Assembly: GCA_027343695.1 (NCBI GenBank)
Contig: DAHWKJ010000063.1
Span: forward strand, 42,674 to 106,673
Source of the DNA: Sulfobacillus sp.
GTDB lineage: Bacteria > Bacillota > Sulfobacillia > Sulfobacillales > Sulfobacillaceae
Direction: 5' to 3'
Length of the DNA stretch: 64,000 nucleotides
Shown here: positions 9,472-17,566 of the stretch, piece after piece
Layout of the letters: every line of letters begins with the position of its first letter
Numbering within the stretch: position 1 is the first letter of the stretch
The notes under the pieces: generated by a model
The model's input: the letters and a program-made list of their open reading frames with translations, nothing else
Databases searched by the model: none
Told to the model about the DNA's origin: nothing
Program-made: the position numbers and the translations under genes

Positions 9472-10779
9472 ATGAGGACACGATTACCTCACCCACATTG
9501 GTACGCATTAGGGAACTTAGGGTCCAACATCTTTAGTCAAGCTTTTGCCACCTTTGCACTTTTCTTCTATATTGATCATTTGCGCGGACCCATCGGGGCC
9601 ATCACCGTGGTCATGGCAATCCAAAGTGTGTGGCACGCCGTGCTCAACCCAATTCTGGGCCAACTTTCTGACCGTACTCGGTCCACACGCGGTCGCCGGG
9701 TTCCCTACATTGCGGGATTGGCCGTCCCCCTTGGTGTGGTCTTCGCCCTATTTTGGCACCCATTGGTGGAGCACTCCGAATTGGCGCTGTATTTCCTGGT
9801 ATTGGTGGTCTTATTTGATACCCTTTATTTAGCCGTAGTCCTAAACTGGACCAGTCTCTTTCCGGAAATGTTTCGTACCATTGCGGAAAGAACCCGTGCC
9901 CAATCTTCGCGACAAGCAATCGGGATCGTGGCCCTCATGATCGGCGTGGCCGCCCCTCCTCTTATCTATGGCCATTGGGGATGGACCACAATGGGCGTCC
10001 TCCTGGCCAGCATTGGTACTCTCGGCTTCCTTTTGTCCCTCCGGGGTTCTATCGAGACGCCGCGCATCACTTCCGTCCCGGTGCGCCCCTGGCAACTGTC
10101 CGAGCCCTGGCAGCTCTTTCGGTCGGCGGCGGGATTCCGGCGCTATTTAGCCACCAATTTTCTGGTTCAGCTGACTTTAGGCCTGATTCCTGCAGTGCTT
10201 CCGTTTTACGCGAAATACGTCCTGCATATCCACCATGGTTTATTAAGCTTGGTGTTGGCGAGCATCTTCGTTGTGGCCCTGGCCACCGTAGTGCCCTGGA
10301 CAGGTTGGATTCGACGTCACGGCTCGCATCGGGCCATTCGCTGGGCCATCGGATGCCTCGCCGTTGGTGTTATGCCATTTATTTGGGCCCAGAGCCTCAC
10401 TTGGGTGTTTGCCGGCACCATCATGATCGGCATTGGTTTAGCGGGATTTCTGTCACTGGCCGATGTGTTGCTTGCCGAGGTCATCGATCTCGACGCCGCG
10501 CAAACCCAGATGCGTCGCGAAGGACTCTTTTATGGCATCAATGGCTTTGTGTTGCGCCTTGGCGTCTCCATCCAAGCCCTTTTGCTCTATCTGGTTCTCC
10601 ATTTTTCGGGATACCAGGCCAACCCCCGAGGTATTGCGCCACCGTTGGTTTCCATCGGGTTTCGGACCTTGGTCGGCGTCATTCCGCTTGTCCTCTTATG
10701 TTGTGCCTGGTGGATTATTCGCCACTTCGATGTACCCCAGAGTCCCGCTGCTCGAGACCTGAGTGAGGAGCTCGCCTAA
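9472..10779 (+). CDS. GPH-family sugar/cation symporter
   Basis: A 435-residue membrane protein with about 12 helices, of the glycoside-pentoside-hexuronide cation symporter family inside the major facilitator superfamily. The N-terminus (YALGNLGSNIFSQAFATF) and the loop GQLSDRTRSTRGRRVPYI are typical of MelB/YihO-like carriers. ATG 9472 is chosen because GAGGAG precedes it by 7 bases; it lies 11 bases after the GH31 stop, so the two form an operon. In enterobacteria the GPH carrier YihO imports sulfoquinovosides cleaved by YihQ, which supports a shared substrate here. Its 3' end overlaps the convergent GNAT gene by 4 bases. Confidence 0.82.
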   Translation: MRTRLPHPHWYALGNLGSNIFSQAFATFALFFYIDHLRGPIGAITVVMAIQSVWHAVLNPILGQLSDRTRSTRGRRVPYIAGLAVPLGVVFALFWHPLVEHSELALYFLVLVVLFDTLYLAVVLNWTSLFPEMFRTIAERTRAQSSRQAIGIVALMIGVAAPPLIYGHWGWTTMGVLLASIGTLGFLLSLRGSIETPRITSVPVRPWQLSEPWQLFRSAAGFRRYLATNFLVQLTLGLIPAVLPFYAKYVLHIHHGLLSLVLASIFVVALATVVPWTGWIRRHGSHRAIRWAIGCLAVGVMPFIWAQSLTWVFAGTIMIGIGLAGFLSLADVLLAEVIDLDAAQTQMRREGLFYGINGFVLRLGVSIQALLLYLVLHFSGYQANPRGIAPPLVSIGFRTLVGVIPLVLLCCAWWIIRHFDVPQSPAARDLSEELA

Positions 10780-11282
10780 TCCGGATCCCAGCGCATGGTC
10801 ACAAACGGATACTGTGCCCCGTTCGTGTCGACCCACCGATTTCCTGTGACGTGAAATCCGGCCCGGCGGTATACCGTAATGGCCCGCACATTAAATTCCG
10901 CCACCATGAGGTCAACCGACTGCCTTCCCCACTGTCCTTCGATAAATTGTAGAGCACGTTTTACAAAGTATAGTCCGACCCCGATCCCGGTCAACTCCGG
11001 ACGCATCCCAAGCCCTAGACCAATCCGCCCGTTGGTCCACTGGAATTCGAGAAACCCCAAAATGTTCACGTCCCGAGCTGAGACCACCCAATAACTCACC
11101 CCTTCGGGTGGGTCCAATAGCTCTCTTAGGTCTTCGGGATCCTTATCCCCATTGTAAAAATCATAAGGTGGGGGATAGCGCCACTCGGCGATCATCCGAG
11201 CCTGGTCACGACTCATGGTGCTCACGTGCCAGTTCTGCCAATCTATCTCAGGCCCTTCACCGAGTCCTAACCATGCGTCCAT
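10776..11282 (-). CDS. GNAT-family N-acetyltransferase
   Basis: A 168-residue acetyltransferase using acetyl-CoA. The segment ARMIAEWRYPPPYDFYN near the N-terminus is a common start for a Bacillota GNAT subgroup. The acetyl-CoA loop is seen in ELTGIGVGLYFVKRAL, and AITVYRRAGFHV is the usual last strand-helix. AAGGGA lies upstream of ATG 11282. The substrate is unknown. It is convergent with the GPH transporter and divergent from the epimerase at 11447. Confidence 0.82.
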   Translation of the reverse strand: MDAWLGLGEGPEIDWQNWHVSTMSRDQARMIAEWRYPPPYDFYNGDKDPEDLRELLDPPEGVSYWVVSARDVNILGFLEFQWTNGRIGLGLGMRPELTGIGVGLYFVKRALQFIEGQWGRQSVDLMVAEFNVRAITVYRRAGFHVTGNRWVDTNGAQYPFVTMRWDPD

Positions 11283-11446
11283 AACACAACCGTCCCTTGG
11301 CTCATTTTCGCGATACTGTGAAAGGTTTTGCCGCGCCGGAAAACCGTTCCAGATCTCTTGTCAGGTCCTCTGAGTTCTGATACAAAGTTCTTGGACCTCA
11401 TCCCTATTATGTTACACCCGAGGATTTCCAGAAAGAGGCTCACTTC

Positions 11447-12481
11447 ATGGGACGCACACTCATCATTGGAGGCACCCGATTCATGGGATACCAGCTCGTC
11501 TGGCGCCTATTGGCGACCGGTGAAAAGGTAACCATCCTGAACCGAGGACATCACCCAGACCCATTTTCCAATCGGGTGGAGCGTCTTGGGGCCGACCGCA
11601 CCTCGGTCGACTTTGCTACAGTGCTAAAAGGCCGTGATTTTGATACCGTCGTGGACTTTGCCGCGTATACTGCCGTCGATGCCCAAGGCGCGGTGGAGGT
11701 GCTCCGAGATCGGACGGGGCATTATATCTTCATCAGTTCGGGAGCCGTCTATATGGTTCAGGAAGGCGCGTCCATCCCATGCACCCATCCCTGGTCAGAA
11801 TCCGACTATGTTAATGCGGTGACTAACCCCCCCGCCCTAGCGGATGATATACCTAGTTGGCGCTATGGCATAGGCAAACGCGAAGCCGAAACCATTCTAA
11901 GAGAGGCCTGGGCCAGCTACGGCTTCCCCATCACCTGCCTTCGGTTACCGGTCGTTAACGGCGAACGAGATCCCGAACGTCGCCTCGAAGGTTATCTCTG
12001 GCGCATTCTAGATGGGGGTCCGGTACTGCTGCCCGATGCAGGAACCAACCAGATTCGACAAGTGTACAGTGGTGATGTGGCCAAGGCGATTGTCGGGATG
12101 CGAGGTCTCAAAAGCACCTTTGGAGAAGCCTTTAATCTATCCCAAGACGAAGAGCCTACTCTTGCCGAGTTGGTGCAACTCATGTCGGACCTACTGGGTG
12201 CACCGCTCCGCGTCCAAAACATCACAGACGCCTCCCTCATCCACGCTGGCCTGTTACCCCGACGCGTCTCGCCGTTTAGCGGGAAATGGTCATCCCGACT
12301 CAATCCGACACGAGCTAAGGAGTTATTGGGCTTTCGCCATGAGCCATTGGCCCAATATCTCGACAAAATTATCTCGACCTGGCTGAGTTATCCTCCGACC
12401 ACGCCCCCCGACGGCTATCGCGACCGAGAGCAGGAAATTGCCCTCGCCATGAATCAGGGCAATTTATCAGATGCCCCGTAA
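11447..12481 (+). CDS. NAD-dependent epimerase/dehydratase family protein
   Basis: A 344-residue extended SDR. GGTRFMGYQL is the N-terminal nucleotide-binding loop, VVDFAAYTA the strand-4 region, FISSGAVY the catalytic Ser strand, and YGIGKREAE carries YxxxK. GTRFMG in place of GAGFIG is typical of the mRNA-binding-protein/isoflavone-reductase-like branch, which includes many enzymes of unknown substrate. AGAGG lies 9 bases before the ATG. It stands alone, divergent from the GNAT gene, and its 3' side runs into an insertion-sequence scar. Confidence 0.83.
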   Translation: MGRTLIIGGTRFMGYQLVWRLLATGEKVTILNRGHHPDPFSNRVERLGADRTSVDFATVLKGRDFDTVVDFAAYTAVDAQGAVEVLRDRTGHYIFISSGAVYMVQEGASIPCTHPWSESDYVNAVTNPPALADDIPSWRYGIGKREAETILREAWASYGFPITCLRLPVVNGERDPERRLEGYLWRILDGGPVLLPDAGTNQIRQVYSGDVAKAIVGMRGLKSTFGEAFNLSQDEEPTLAELVQLMSDLLGAPLRVQNITDASLIHAGLLPRRVSPFSGKWSSRLNPTRAKELLGFRHEPLAQYLDKIISTWLSYPPTTPPDGYRDREQEIALAMNQGNLSDAP

Positions 12482-12512
12482 AACTCCATCGTTCAGGACC
12501 GAGATATCAGGC

Positions 12513-12533
12513 GTTGACCCCGTAGGGGTCAAC
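12513..12533. repeat. Perfect hairpin at the end of an IS200/IS605 remnant
   Basis: GTTGACCCC and GGGGTCAAC form a perfect 9-base stem with a GTA loop, overlapping the last codons of the tnpA remnant. IS200/IS605 elements have short subterminal hairpins recognised by the single-strand transposase TnpA. This is probably the surviving right-end hairpin, though it could also act as a terminator for the 11447 gene. Confidence 0.6.
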
Positions 12534-12880
12534 CCGGGGTTTCCTGTTCCCTGATGTATTCCCGACTGATGGAGAGGGGAGCTCCACCAGCCGAACCGGC
12601 AAAATAACTCGGCGACCAGAGGCTGCCGCCCTCAAGCGCTCGCTCAATGCTTAGATAGAGCACCTTACGGATCGCCGCCCTTGAGGCTATTCACCCGTCG
12701 AGAAATGGCCACCTTCGGCGGGTAGTTGATCAGCCAATGCACAAGACCCCCTCGTCGTCGAATTCCTCCAAGGTCGCTTTGAACTCCTGGCACACGTCGC
12801 TGCACTCACAAACGATGCAAGCTCTCATCGAGTGCGCACGAAACGCACCCCAAGCACCGTACATCGCGCTCGGTTCCTTC
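12529..12880 (-). pseudogene. tnpA: Decayed IS200/IS605 tnpA (Y1 transposase)
   Basis: Pieces of a small HUH transposase are readable on the minus strand in different frames. They are CLGCVSCALDESLHRL, then ATLEEFDDEG, VHWLINYPPKVAISRRVNSLKGGDP (the HVH-type metal site in the family reads HVHLL), and the C-terminal SLWSPSYFAGSAGG with SREYIREQ, which holds the catalytic Tyr. At least two frameshifts and a stop separate the pieces, so no functional TnpA can be made. The family assignment rests on motif order and spacing. The hairpin at 12513-12533 abuts its 3' end. Confidence 0.78.
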
Positions 12881-13430
12881 AGACTGTGCGCTTAGCGTCC
12901 AGGGCCCCATCTTACGGCCCCGACCGCTAAATGCATGATGGTAATCATGACAACCCGGGCAAAGGGGTACCCACAGTACTCGGGCTGGATTCGCCATCAA
13001 GCGCTGTGATCCGGAACGCGATGATCACCCTGGCCTTCACAGGGTTCTTGGAAAGAATTAGAGACGCCACCACACGCGGAATGCGTCGCAACCGTGAAGA
13101 TACCGGCCCGCGGTCGATGCGCCAACCGTCTGAACCCGGTCTCACGAGGATGTCATGTCAACACTGCTCTTAGATTCCGGGTGCCTCAAAATTAGGCACC
13201 CGGAGGTGATAACCAGTGCGCCAGGTCCTAAACCAATAATCTTATCGCAAGACTGTCGGTCTTATGCGAAACCAATCAGCCCTGTGCTGGCCACCCATTC
13301 TTTGGTAGGAGAACACTCCCCACTATCTCAAAAGCCCCTGAATGAGTGCAACGTCCTTATCGCCGTTCTTGGGTCATTCGTTGAAGCAGAATGGCGATGG
13401 CGGCATCAGCCTCGGCTGCTTCGAAACCAC
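12881..13430. other. Intergenic stretch beside the IS scar, with a 10-base hairpin
   Basis: No convincing gene was found in these 550 bases. Open frames on both strands have no ribosome site and no recognisable domain. A perfect inverted repeat lies at 13177-13203 (CCGGGTGCCT, 7-base loop, AGGCACCCGG). It has no following T-run, so it may be an element end or a structure in a transcript rather than a simple terminator. The region is probably further remains of the element whose tnpA lies at 12529-12880. Confidence 0.5.
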
Positions 13431-14177
13431 TCAATCTGTGAGACCGGGCTCGAATACCAACCGCGTCAACACCCCATCCAAGTAATCGACCCGTGGGCGT
13501 GGATCATCCGCTACAAAACGCATCACGGCCTCATGAGTGGCCTCGACAGACACGAGGCGACGCAGTTCCGGGGTTTCGCCATGGGATTCTAGATGCTCGA
13601 CAAAGACCTGATACTGTGACTCCAAGGTTCGAAGATCCATCGCCAACTGCGCCTCATACAACACCACTACAAAGTGATAAGGGCCACCCATTTTGAGCCA
13701 ACGCGGGGTGAGTTCCGCCGATTCGACTCCGGTTTCCTCGGCCATTTCACGGAGGACCCCCCTCACCATATTAACCTGACCATCTTCTATGTCCGCGTCC
13801 GAAATCCCGCCGGCAACACCTTGGATCCGCCCCGCATAAGTGGTTTCAGGTCCCATTTCTCCGAGTACCAGATATTTGTCTTGAGTCCTCAGAATCGCCG
13901 CCCCGTAAAGTACTTGGCACGCATATTGAGGGTCAATGAGTCCCCGTAGGGTCGCTAAATAGTGGGCATAATCGGTTCGTGCTAAGAGAAACTCGGTGCG
14001 CTCAAGCTCCTGGCGAATTTCTCGAATCGTAAACACCTCGCCCCGAAACCAATTCGGATGCTCGCGGAGTTCGTCCTCCCAAAGCATATCGACGAGCTTC
14101 TGTTGGTCGTGAGGGAGCCGGACTGGTACCGCGTCAATCCGAGCCACCACCTGCGATACTATGTCGCTGAATACCAC
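13431..14177 (-). CDS. NUDIX-family hydrolase
   Basis: A 248-residue protein with an N-terminal helical region and a C-terminal NUDIX domain. The second half of the NUDIX box, REMAEETGV, is intact and carries the metal-binding glutamates. The first half is unusual: the position expected to be Glu eight residues before the Arg is Val. The family hydrolyses nucleoside diphosphates linked to other groups; the substrate here is unknown. The GTG start at 14177 lacks a good ribosome site and lies 14 bases after the methyltransferase stop, so the true start may be internal. Confidence 0.72.
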   Translation of the reverse strand: MVFSDIVSQVVARIDAVPVRLPHDQQKLVDMLWEDELREHPNWFRGEVFTIREIRQELERTEFLLARTDYAHYLATLRGLIDPQYACQVLYGAAILRTQDKYLVLGEMGPETTYAGRIQGVAGGISDADIEDGQVNMVRGVLREMAEETGVESAELTPRWLKMGGPYHFVVVLYEAQLAMDLRTLESQYQVFVEHLESHGETPELRRLVSVEATHEAVMRFVADDPRPRVDYLDGVLTRLVFEPGLTD

Positions 14178-14190
14178 TGGATTCGCTATC

Positions 14191-14937
14191 TTAACGCACC
14201 CCCATTATCAGCGCTTCGTGAAACCACTGCCATACCACGGCGGCATCGTGAAAACCATGAGACCGCAAGACGCCAAGATGCCACCCACTCGATGCCTCGA
14301 TGTCGGCGTCCATGGTAGAACCAAACCGACGGGATCGTTCTGCCATTAACGGGCCGAGCCGAGGATCCGTGCTGACCGCGTTCCACCACTGATCCCAATC
14401 TTCGTACCCCGATGGTCTCGAGGCTCTCATCTTAATCTTCCTAGCGGCATCGACCGATTCAAGCAGCAAGGGTCCGGCGTCGATGCGCATATGGTCCGAA
14501 TTGAGAAAGTACCCGCCGGGCTTAAGCAGGTGGAAAATATCCTGATAGAGACGACTTAAGGTCTTGAGGTCTAGCCAGTGCAGGGCACTGGCCGTGACTA
14601 CGGCATCAAAACCAGGGGTAAGCCCCCGATGCCAGTGCGAATCGCGTAGATCCGCGCTCATCCACTCAACCTGAGGGTATTGGGCGTAGAGCCCTTGCCC
14701 AATTTGGAGCAACACCGGATCCAGATCCACAGCGACAATCGCGATTTGCGGCCAGCGGTGGATCATCTGCCCCGTAATCGTGCCAAGACCCGCGGCCAGA
14801 TCTAAGACCCGTCCCCCGGTATTCGGCACCTTTTGCGCTATAAGGTCCATCATGACCTCGAGGCTCATCGCCTTATAGGGACGATAGCCGGTTTGTTGCT
14901 GATTCCAACGTGATTCCCAGTCTCGCCAAGTTGGCAT
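14191..14937 (-). CDS. Class I SAM-dependent methyltransferase
   Basis: A 248-residue methyltransferase. Motif I is VLDLAAGLGTITGQM, followed by VAVDLDPVLL (acidic residue binding the SAM ribose) and ALHWLDLKTLSRLYQDIFHLLKPGGYFL (motifs IV-VI). A GAGGAGG ribosome site lies just before ATG 14937. It is the first gene after aspS in the same direction. Nothing in the sequence shows the methyl acceptor; small-molecule methyltransferases of this type are common. Confidence 0.82.
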   Translation of the reverse strand: MPTWRDWESRWNQQQTGYRPYKAMSLEVMMDLIAQKVPNTGGRVLDLAAGLGTITGQMIHRWPQIAIVAVDLDPVLLQIGQGLYAQYPQVEWMSADLRDSHWHRGLTPGFDAVVTASALHWLDLKTLSRLYQDIFHLLKPGGYFLNSDHMRIDAGPLLLESVDAARKIKMRASRPSGYEDWDQWWNAVSTDPRLGPLMAERSRRFGSTMDADIEASSGWHLGVLRSHGFHDAAVVWQWFHEALIMGVR

Positions 14938-14962
14938 CCTCTGGCCTCCTCAAGACTCATGC

Positions 14963-16258
14963 TTACGGCACCAGTCGCTTGACATCGCGAGGCAACAAGG
15001 TCGCCTCGCGTATATTGGTAAATCCCATCAGCCTGGCTACTAGGCGTTCGAGCCCGATCGCAAACCCTCCGTGCGGAGGCATCCCATATTTAAATGCCAT
15101 CAGATACCCCTCGTAGGATTCGGGCTCAAGACCCCGACTCGCCAATGCCGCCACGTAGTCCTGGTAGAGATGGAGTCGTTGGCCTCCGGTCACTAGTTCT
15201 TGACCCCGGAATAAGAGGTCAAAGCTTAGCGTAAATTCGGGACGCTTAGGGTCCGGGTAGGTATAGAATGGGCGCTTAGCCATAGGATAGCCTTCGACAA
15301 AGAGGAAGTCCGATCCATGGGTGGCTTGTGCCCACTCCCCGAGCCATGCCTCATGAGCCGGAGCCAGATCGGGCTCTTGGCAGAGATCCTGCCCTAATGC
15401 CAGCGATAACATCTCCAACGCTTCGGAAAAATGGATCACAGGAATCGATGTCGGTACCTCCGGCCAGGAATCGAGCTCTGGCGCTTCGACGCGCGCACCG
15501 ATCAGCATAGCGCGAAGCGTCCGGGCCAACACGTCCATGACAGTGTGGTGATCCCGGATAAATCCCAATTCGACATCTAGCGACGTGTACTGGCTTAAAT
15601 GTCGAGCGGTATCGTGAGGTTCTGCCCGAAACACCGGCCCCACTTCAAATACTCGACCCAACACGCCCACCATCATCTGTTTATAGAATTGCGGACTCTG
15701 AGCCAGGTACGCCGGTCGTCCAAAATAGTCGACAGTAAACACGTTGGCGCCGCCTTCGGTGGCGGTGGCCAACAACTTTGGCGTGTGAATTTCTACAAAA
15801 TCTTCTTGGGACAAAGCCTGGCGGAATTCTTGGACCAGGCGTGCGGTCACCCGCAGCCACTCACGGGATCCGGGATGCCTCAGTGCTAACGGCGCCCAGT
15901 CCAATCGCGTCGGCAGTCCGGCCTCTACCCTCGGTCCGGATAGATCGAGAGGCAGCGGATTGGCAGGCTCAGATACGACATCAAATGTCGGCCGGTGAAG
16001 CTCAATCCCACCTGGTGCACGGGGCTCGTCGACCACGTCGGCTTCCACATAGACTACGGTCTCGGGCCGGAGTGCTCCAGGGTGGGATTTAATGACCACT
16101 TGGACCATGTGGTGTCCGTCGCGGAGTATCACAAAAGTGACGCCGCCGAGCCGGCGGACGGCATGAATCCAACCCGCGGTGCGTACGCGTTGCGCCGTAT
16201 ATTGGGATAACGCACCAATCGGACAGGGCATGTCCGGCAATGGATGGGCATTAATCAT
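14963..16258 (-). CDS. aspS: Aspartate--tRNA(Asp/Asn) ligase, archaeal-type
   Basis: A class II aminoacyl-tRNA synthetase of 431 residues. An N-terminal OB-fold anticodon domain (VRTAGWIHAVRRLGGVTFVILRD) is followed by the catalytic core with motif 2 (GRVFEVGPVFRAE) and motif 3 (GGFAIGLERLVARLMG). The length and lack of the bacterial insertion domain point to the archaeal, often non-discriminating, type that also charges tRNA-Asn for transamidation. ATG 16258 has GGAGG at 8 bases; the frame is open to a TTG at 16273 but without support. A T-box leader precedes it, so starvation for its amino acid should raise expression. Confidence 0.88.
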   Translation of the reverse strand: MINAHPLPDMPCPIGALSQYTAQRVRTAGWIHAVRRLGGVTFVILRDGHHMVQVVIKSHPGALRPETVVYVEADVVDEPRAPGGIELHRPTFDVVSEPANPLPLDLSGPRVEAGLPTRLDWAPLALRHPGSREWLRVTARLVQEFRQALSQEDFVEIHTPKLLATATEGGANVFTVDYFGRPAYLAQSPQFYKQMMVGVLGRVFEVGPVFRAEPHDTARHLSQYTSLDVELGFIRDHHTVMDVLARTLRAMLIGARVEAPELDSWPEVPTSIPVIHFSEALEMLSLALGQDLCQEPDLAPAHEAWLGEWAQATHGSDFLFVEGYPMAKRPFYTYPDPKRPEFTLSFDLLFRGQELVTGGQRLHLYQDYVAALASRGLEPESYEGYLMAFKYGMPPHGGFAIGLERLVARLMGFTNIREATLLPRDVKRLVP

Positions 16259-16273
16259 GGAAAAGACCTCCAA

Positions 16274-16485
16274 TTATCCTAACCTTGTGCGGGCGGGGTC
16301 AGGTCCCGCGGTGCCACCGCACTTTGTTTGCCGGCTGGAGGCGCCGCCAAACCTCAAATTCCGCAGGAAAATAGCGGATTTTGCCACTCCGGAGGATCTT
16401 GGTTGTGTCTTATGGGTCACACTCGCACCCCGCGTGACTCGCTGGACCATAAGGTTTCACAACTACTGGTCTCGTTCATCATGAC
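16274..16485 (-). promoter_or_regulatory. T-box leader of aspS
   Basis: The conserved T-box sequence GGTGGCACCGCGGG lies at 16305-16318 on the minus strand. Upstream, AGTA, AGCGAG and GTGCGAG occur in the order expected for stem I, and long complementary arms can be paired (GTTGTG with CACAAC, CTTATGG with CCATAAG). Possible specifier triplets are GAC (Asp, 16407-16409) and AAC (Asn, 16402-16404); I could not decide between them. No run of U follows the last helix, so control may act on translation rather than termination. Confidence 0.75.
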
Positions 16486-16491
16486 GCATCA

Positions 16492-16500
16492 ATTATACCA
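16492..16500 (-). promoter_or_regulatory. Extended -10 promoter of the T-box/aspS transcript
   Basis: TGGTATAAT on the minus strand is a full extended -10 element. No clear -35 is seen 16-18 bases upstream. It sits just before the T-box leader. Confidence 0.6.
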
Positions 16501-16522
16501 AAAACCAAGTAGACCGCCCTCT

Positions 16523-17113
16523 TTATCGGGCTGAATTGTCATGCGGGCCCTGGCGCATCTCGCGCGTCATACTATAAATGTTATGATCTTGCCATCGACC
16601 GGCAATACGCAAATAATACGGAGCATAGCCTTCGTAAAGAAATCCGGTCTTTTCAATAACCCGCAGCGATCCCGCATTATACGGCATCACCGCCGCTTGG
16701 ACCCGATGTAATTCCAAGACATCAAAGGCTAGGTCTAAAACTAACGCGACTGCGGACGTGGCAATGCCACGCCGATTAGAGGTCTGGCTCACCCAATAGC
16801 CGAGCGTAGCGCTTTCCCACGCCCCCCGCACCACGTTACTCAAGGTAATGCGGCCCACCAATTGATTATTCTCGACTAACCGAATCCCGTACCCATAAGC
16901 CTGATCTGCCTCCCGTAGCGCCATCATCCGGAGAAGGTTGCTGGTTTGACCAGCTAGGGTGAAAAATTCGTCGTCGACCGTAGGAACCCACGGACCGAGA
17001 AACACGCGGTTTGCCTGGTACAATTGTAAAAATTCATCCGCATCCGAATCGACCAAAGGGTTTAGCCGAATCGTCTCGTTACTGGCTTGCGCCTCGTCTT
17101 TAGTCCAATTCAT
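16523..17113 (-). CDS. RimJ/RimL-type GNAT acetyltransferase
   Basis: A 196-residue acetyltransferase related to the ribosomal-protein N-acetylases RimJ and RimL. It contains IRLNPLVDSDADEFLQLY at the N-terminus, GRITLSNVVRGAWESATLGYWV in the core, the acetyl-CoA loop NRRGIATSAVALVLDLAF, and the closing AGSLRVIEKTGFLYEG typical of the subgroup. It overlaps the preceding GNAT gene by 14 bases, so the two form an operon. The substrate may be a ribosomal protein N-terminus or a small molecule. Confidence 0.85.
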   Translation of the reverse strand: MNWTKDEAQASNETIRLNPLVDSDADEFLQLYQANRVFLGPWVPTVDDEFFTLAGQTSNLLRMMALREADQAYGYGIRLVENNQLVGRITLSNVVRGAWESATLGYWVSQTSNRRGIATSAVALVLDLAFDVLELHRVQAAVMPYNAGSLRVIEKTGFLYEGYAPYYLRIAGRWQDHNIYSMTREMRQGPHDNSAR

Positions 17114-17543
17114 AATGTATCCACCGGCTCGGCCGCCCTCCCATTTTGCGATATAGAGCCTGCGCCACCAGATTATCCTTCGCCGTTTCCCACTGGATAG
17201 GCCCTAAATTTCGGTCTCGTGCGTACCGCACCACGGCTTGAAAGAGCATTTCACCCACATGCTGACCTCGATAGTTCTCGGCCACGTAGAGGTCGTTCAT
17301 AACCACGTGACGCCTCAGATCCAAGGTACTCCAAATACAGTAAAGGGTGGTGAATCCAACCAATCCCGCATCGCCGTCTGCCACCAATTGCACGCCGTCT
17401 TCAGGGTGCTGAAGCAAGTGGTGTATGAATGCGCCGAGTCGCTCCGGGCCCGGGTCTGGCTGCCGATAAAAGTCCACGATATATCCCACCATCAACGACA
17501 TTAATGACGGCACATCCCCGGTTTCTGCCGGTCGAATCTGCAC
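17100..17543 (-). CDS. GNAT-family N-acetyltransferase
   Basis: A 147-residue acetyltransferase: MQIRPAETGDVPSLMSLM starts the fold, NYRGQHVGEMLFQAVVRYA is the acetyl-CoA loop, and NLVAQALYRKMGG the final helix. The start is GTG 17543 with GAGGCGG upstream. It is translationally overlapped with the RimJ/L-like gene. A polyamine or amino-acid substrate is common for this size class but cannot be shown here. Confidence 0.83.
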   Translation of the reverse strand: MQIRPAETGDVPSLMSLMVGYIVDFYRQPDPGPERLGAFIHHLLQHPEDGVQLVADGDAGLVGFTTLYCIWSTLDLRRHVVMNDLYVAENYRGQHVGEMLFQAVVRYARDRNLGPIQWETAKDNLVAQALYRKMGGRPSRWIHYELD

Positions 17544-17566
17544 TAGATTCCGCCTCGCTTTCGAAC

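Noticed and set aside
9975..10766. A 263-codon plus-strand frame inside the GPH transporter gene
   Set aside because: Same-strand shadow of a clear membrane protein; its composition (Arg, Ser, Cys, His-rich) is not protein-like.
13177..13203. Perfect 10-base hairpin as a factor-independent terminator
   Set aside because: No T-run follows on either strand and no gene ends beside it; it was described only as a structure within the IS scar region.
13350..13430. Short minus-strand frame after the NUDIX stop that reads SGFEAAEADAAIAILLQRM
   Set aside because: It looks protein-like, but is under 30 codons with no start signal; it may be a shifted tail of the NUDIX gene or chance.
13155..13592. 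A 145-codon plus-strand frame
   Set aside because: It overlaps the NUDIX gene on the opposite strand, has no ribosome site, and no domain was recognised.
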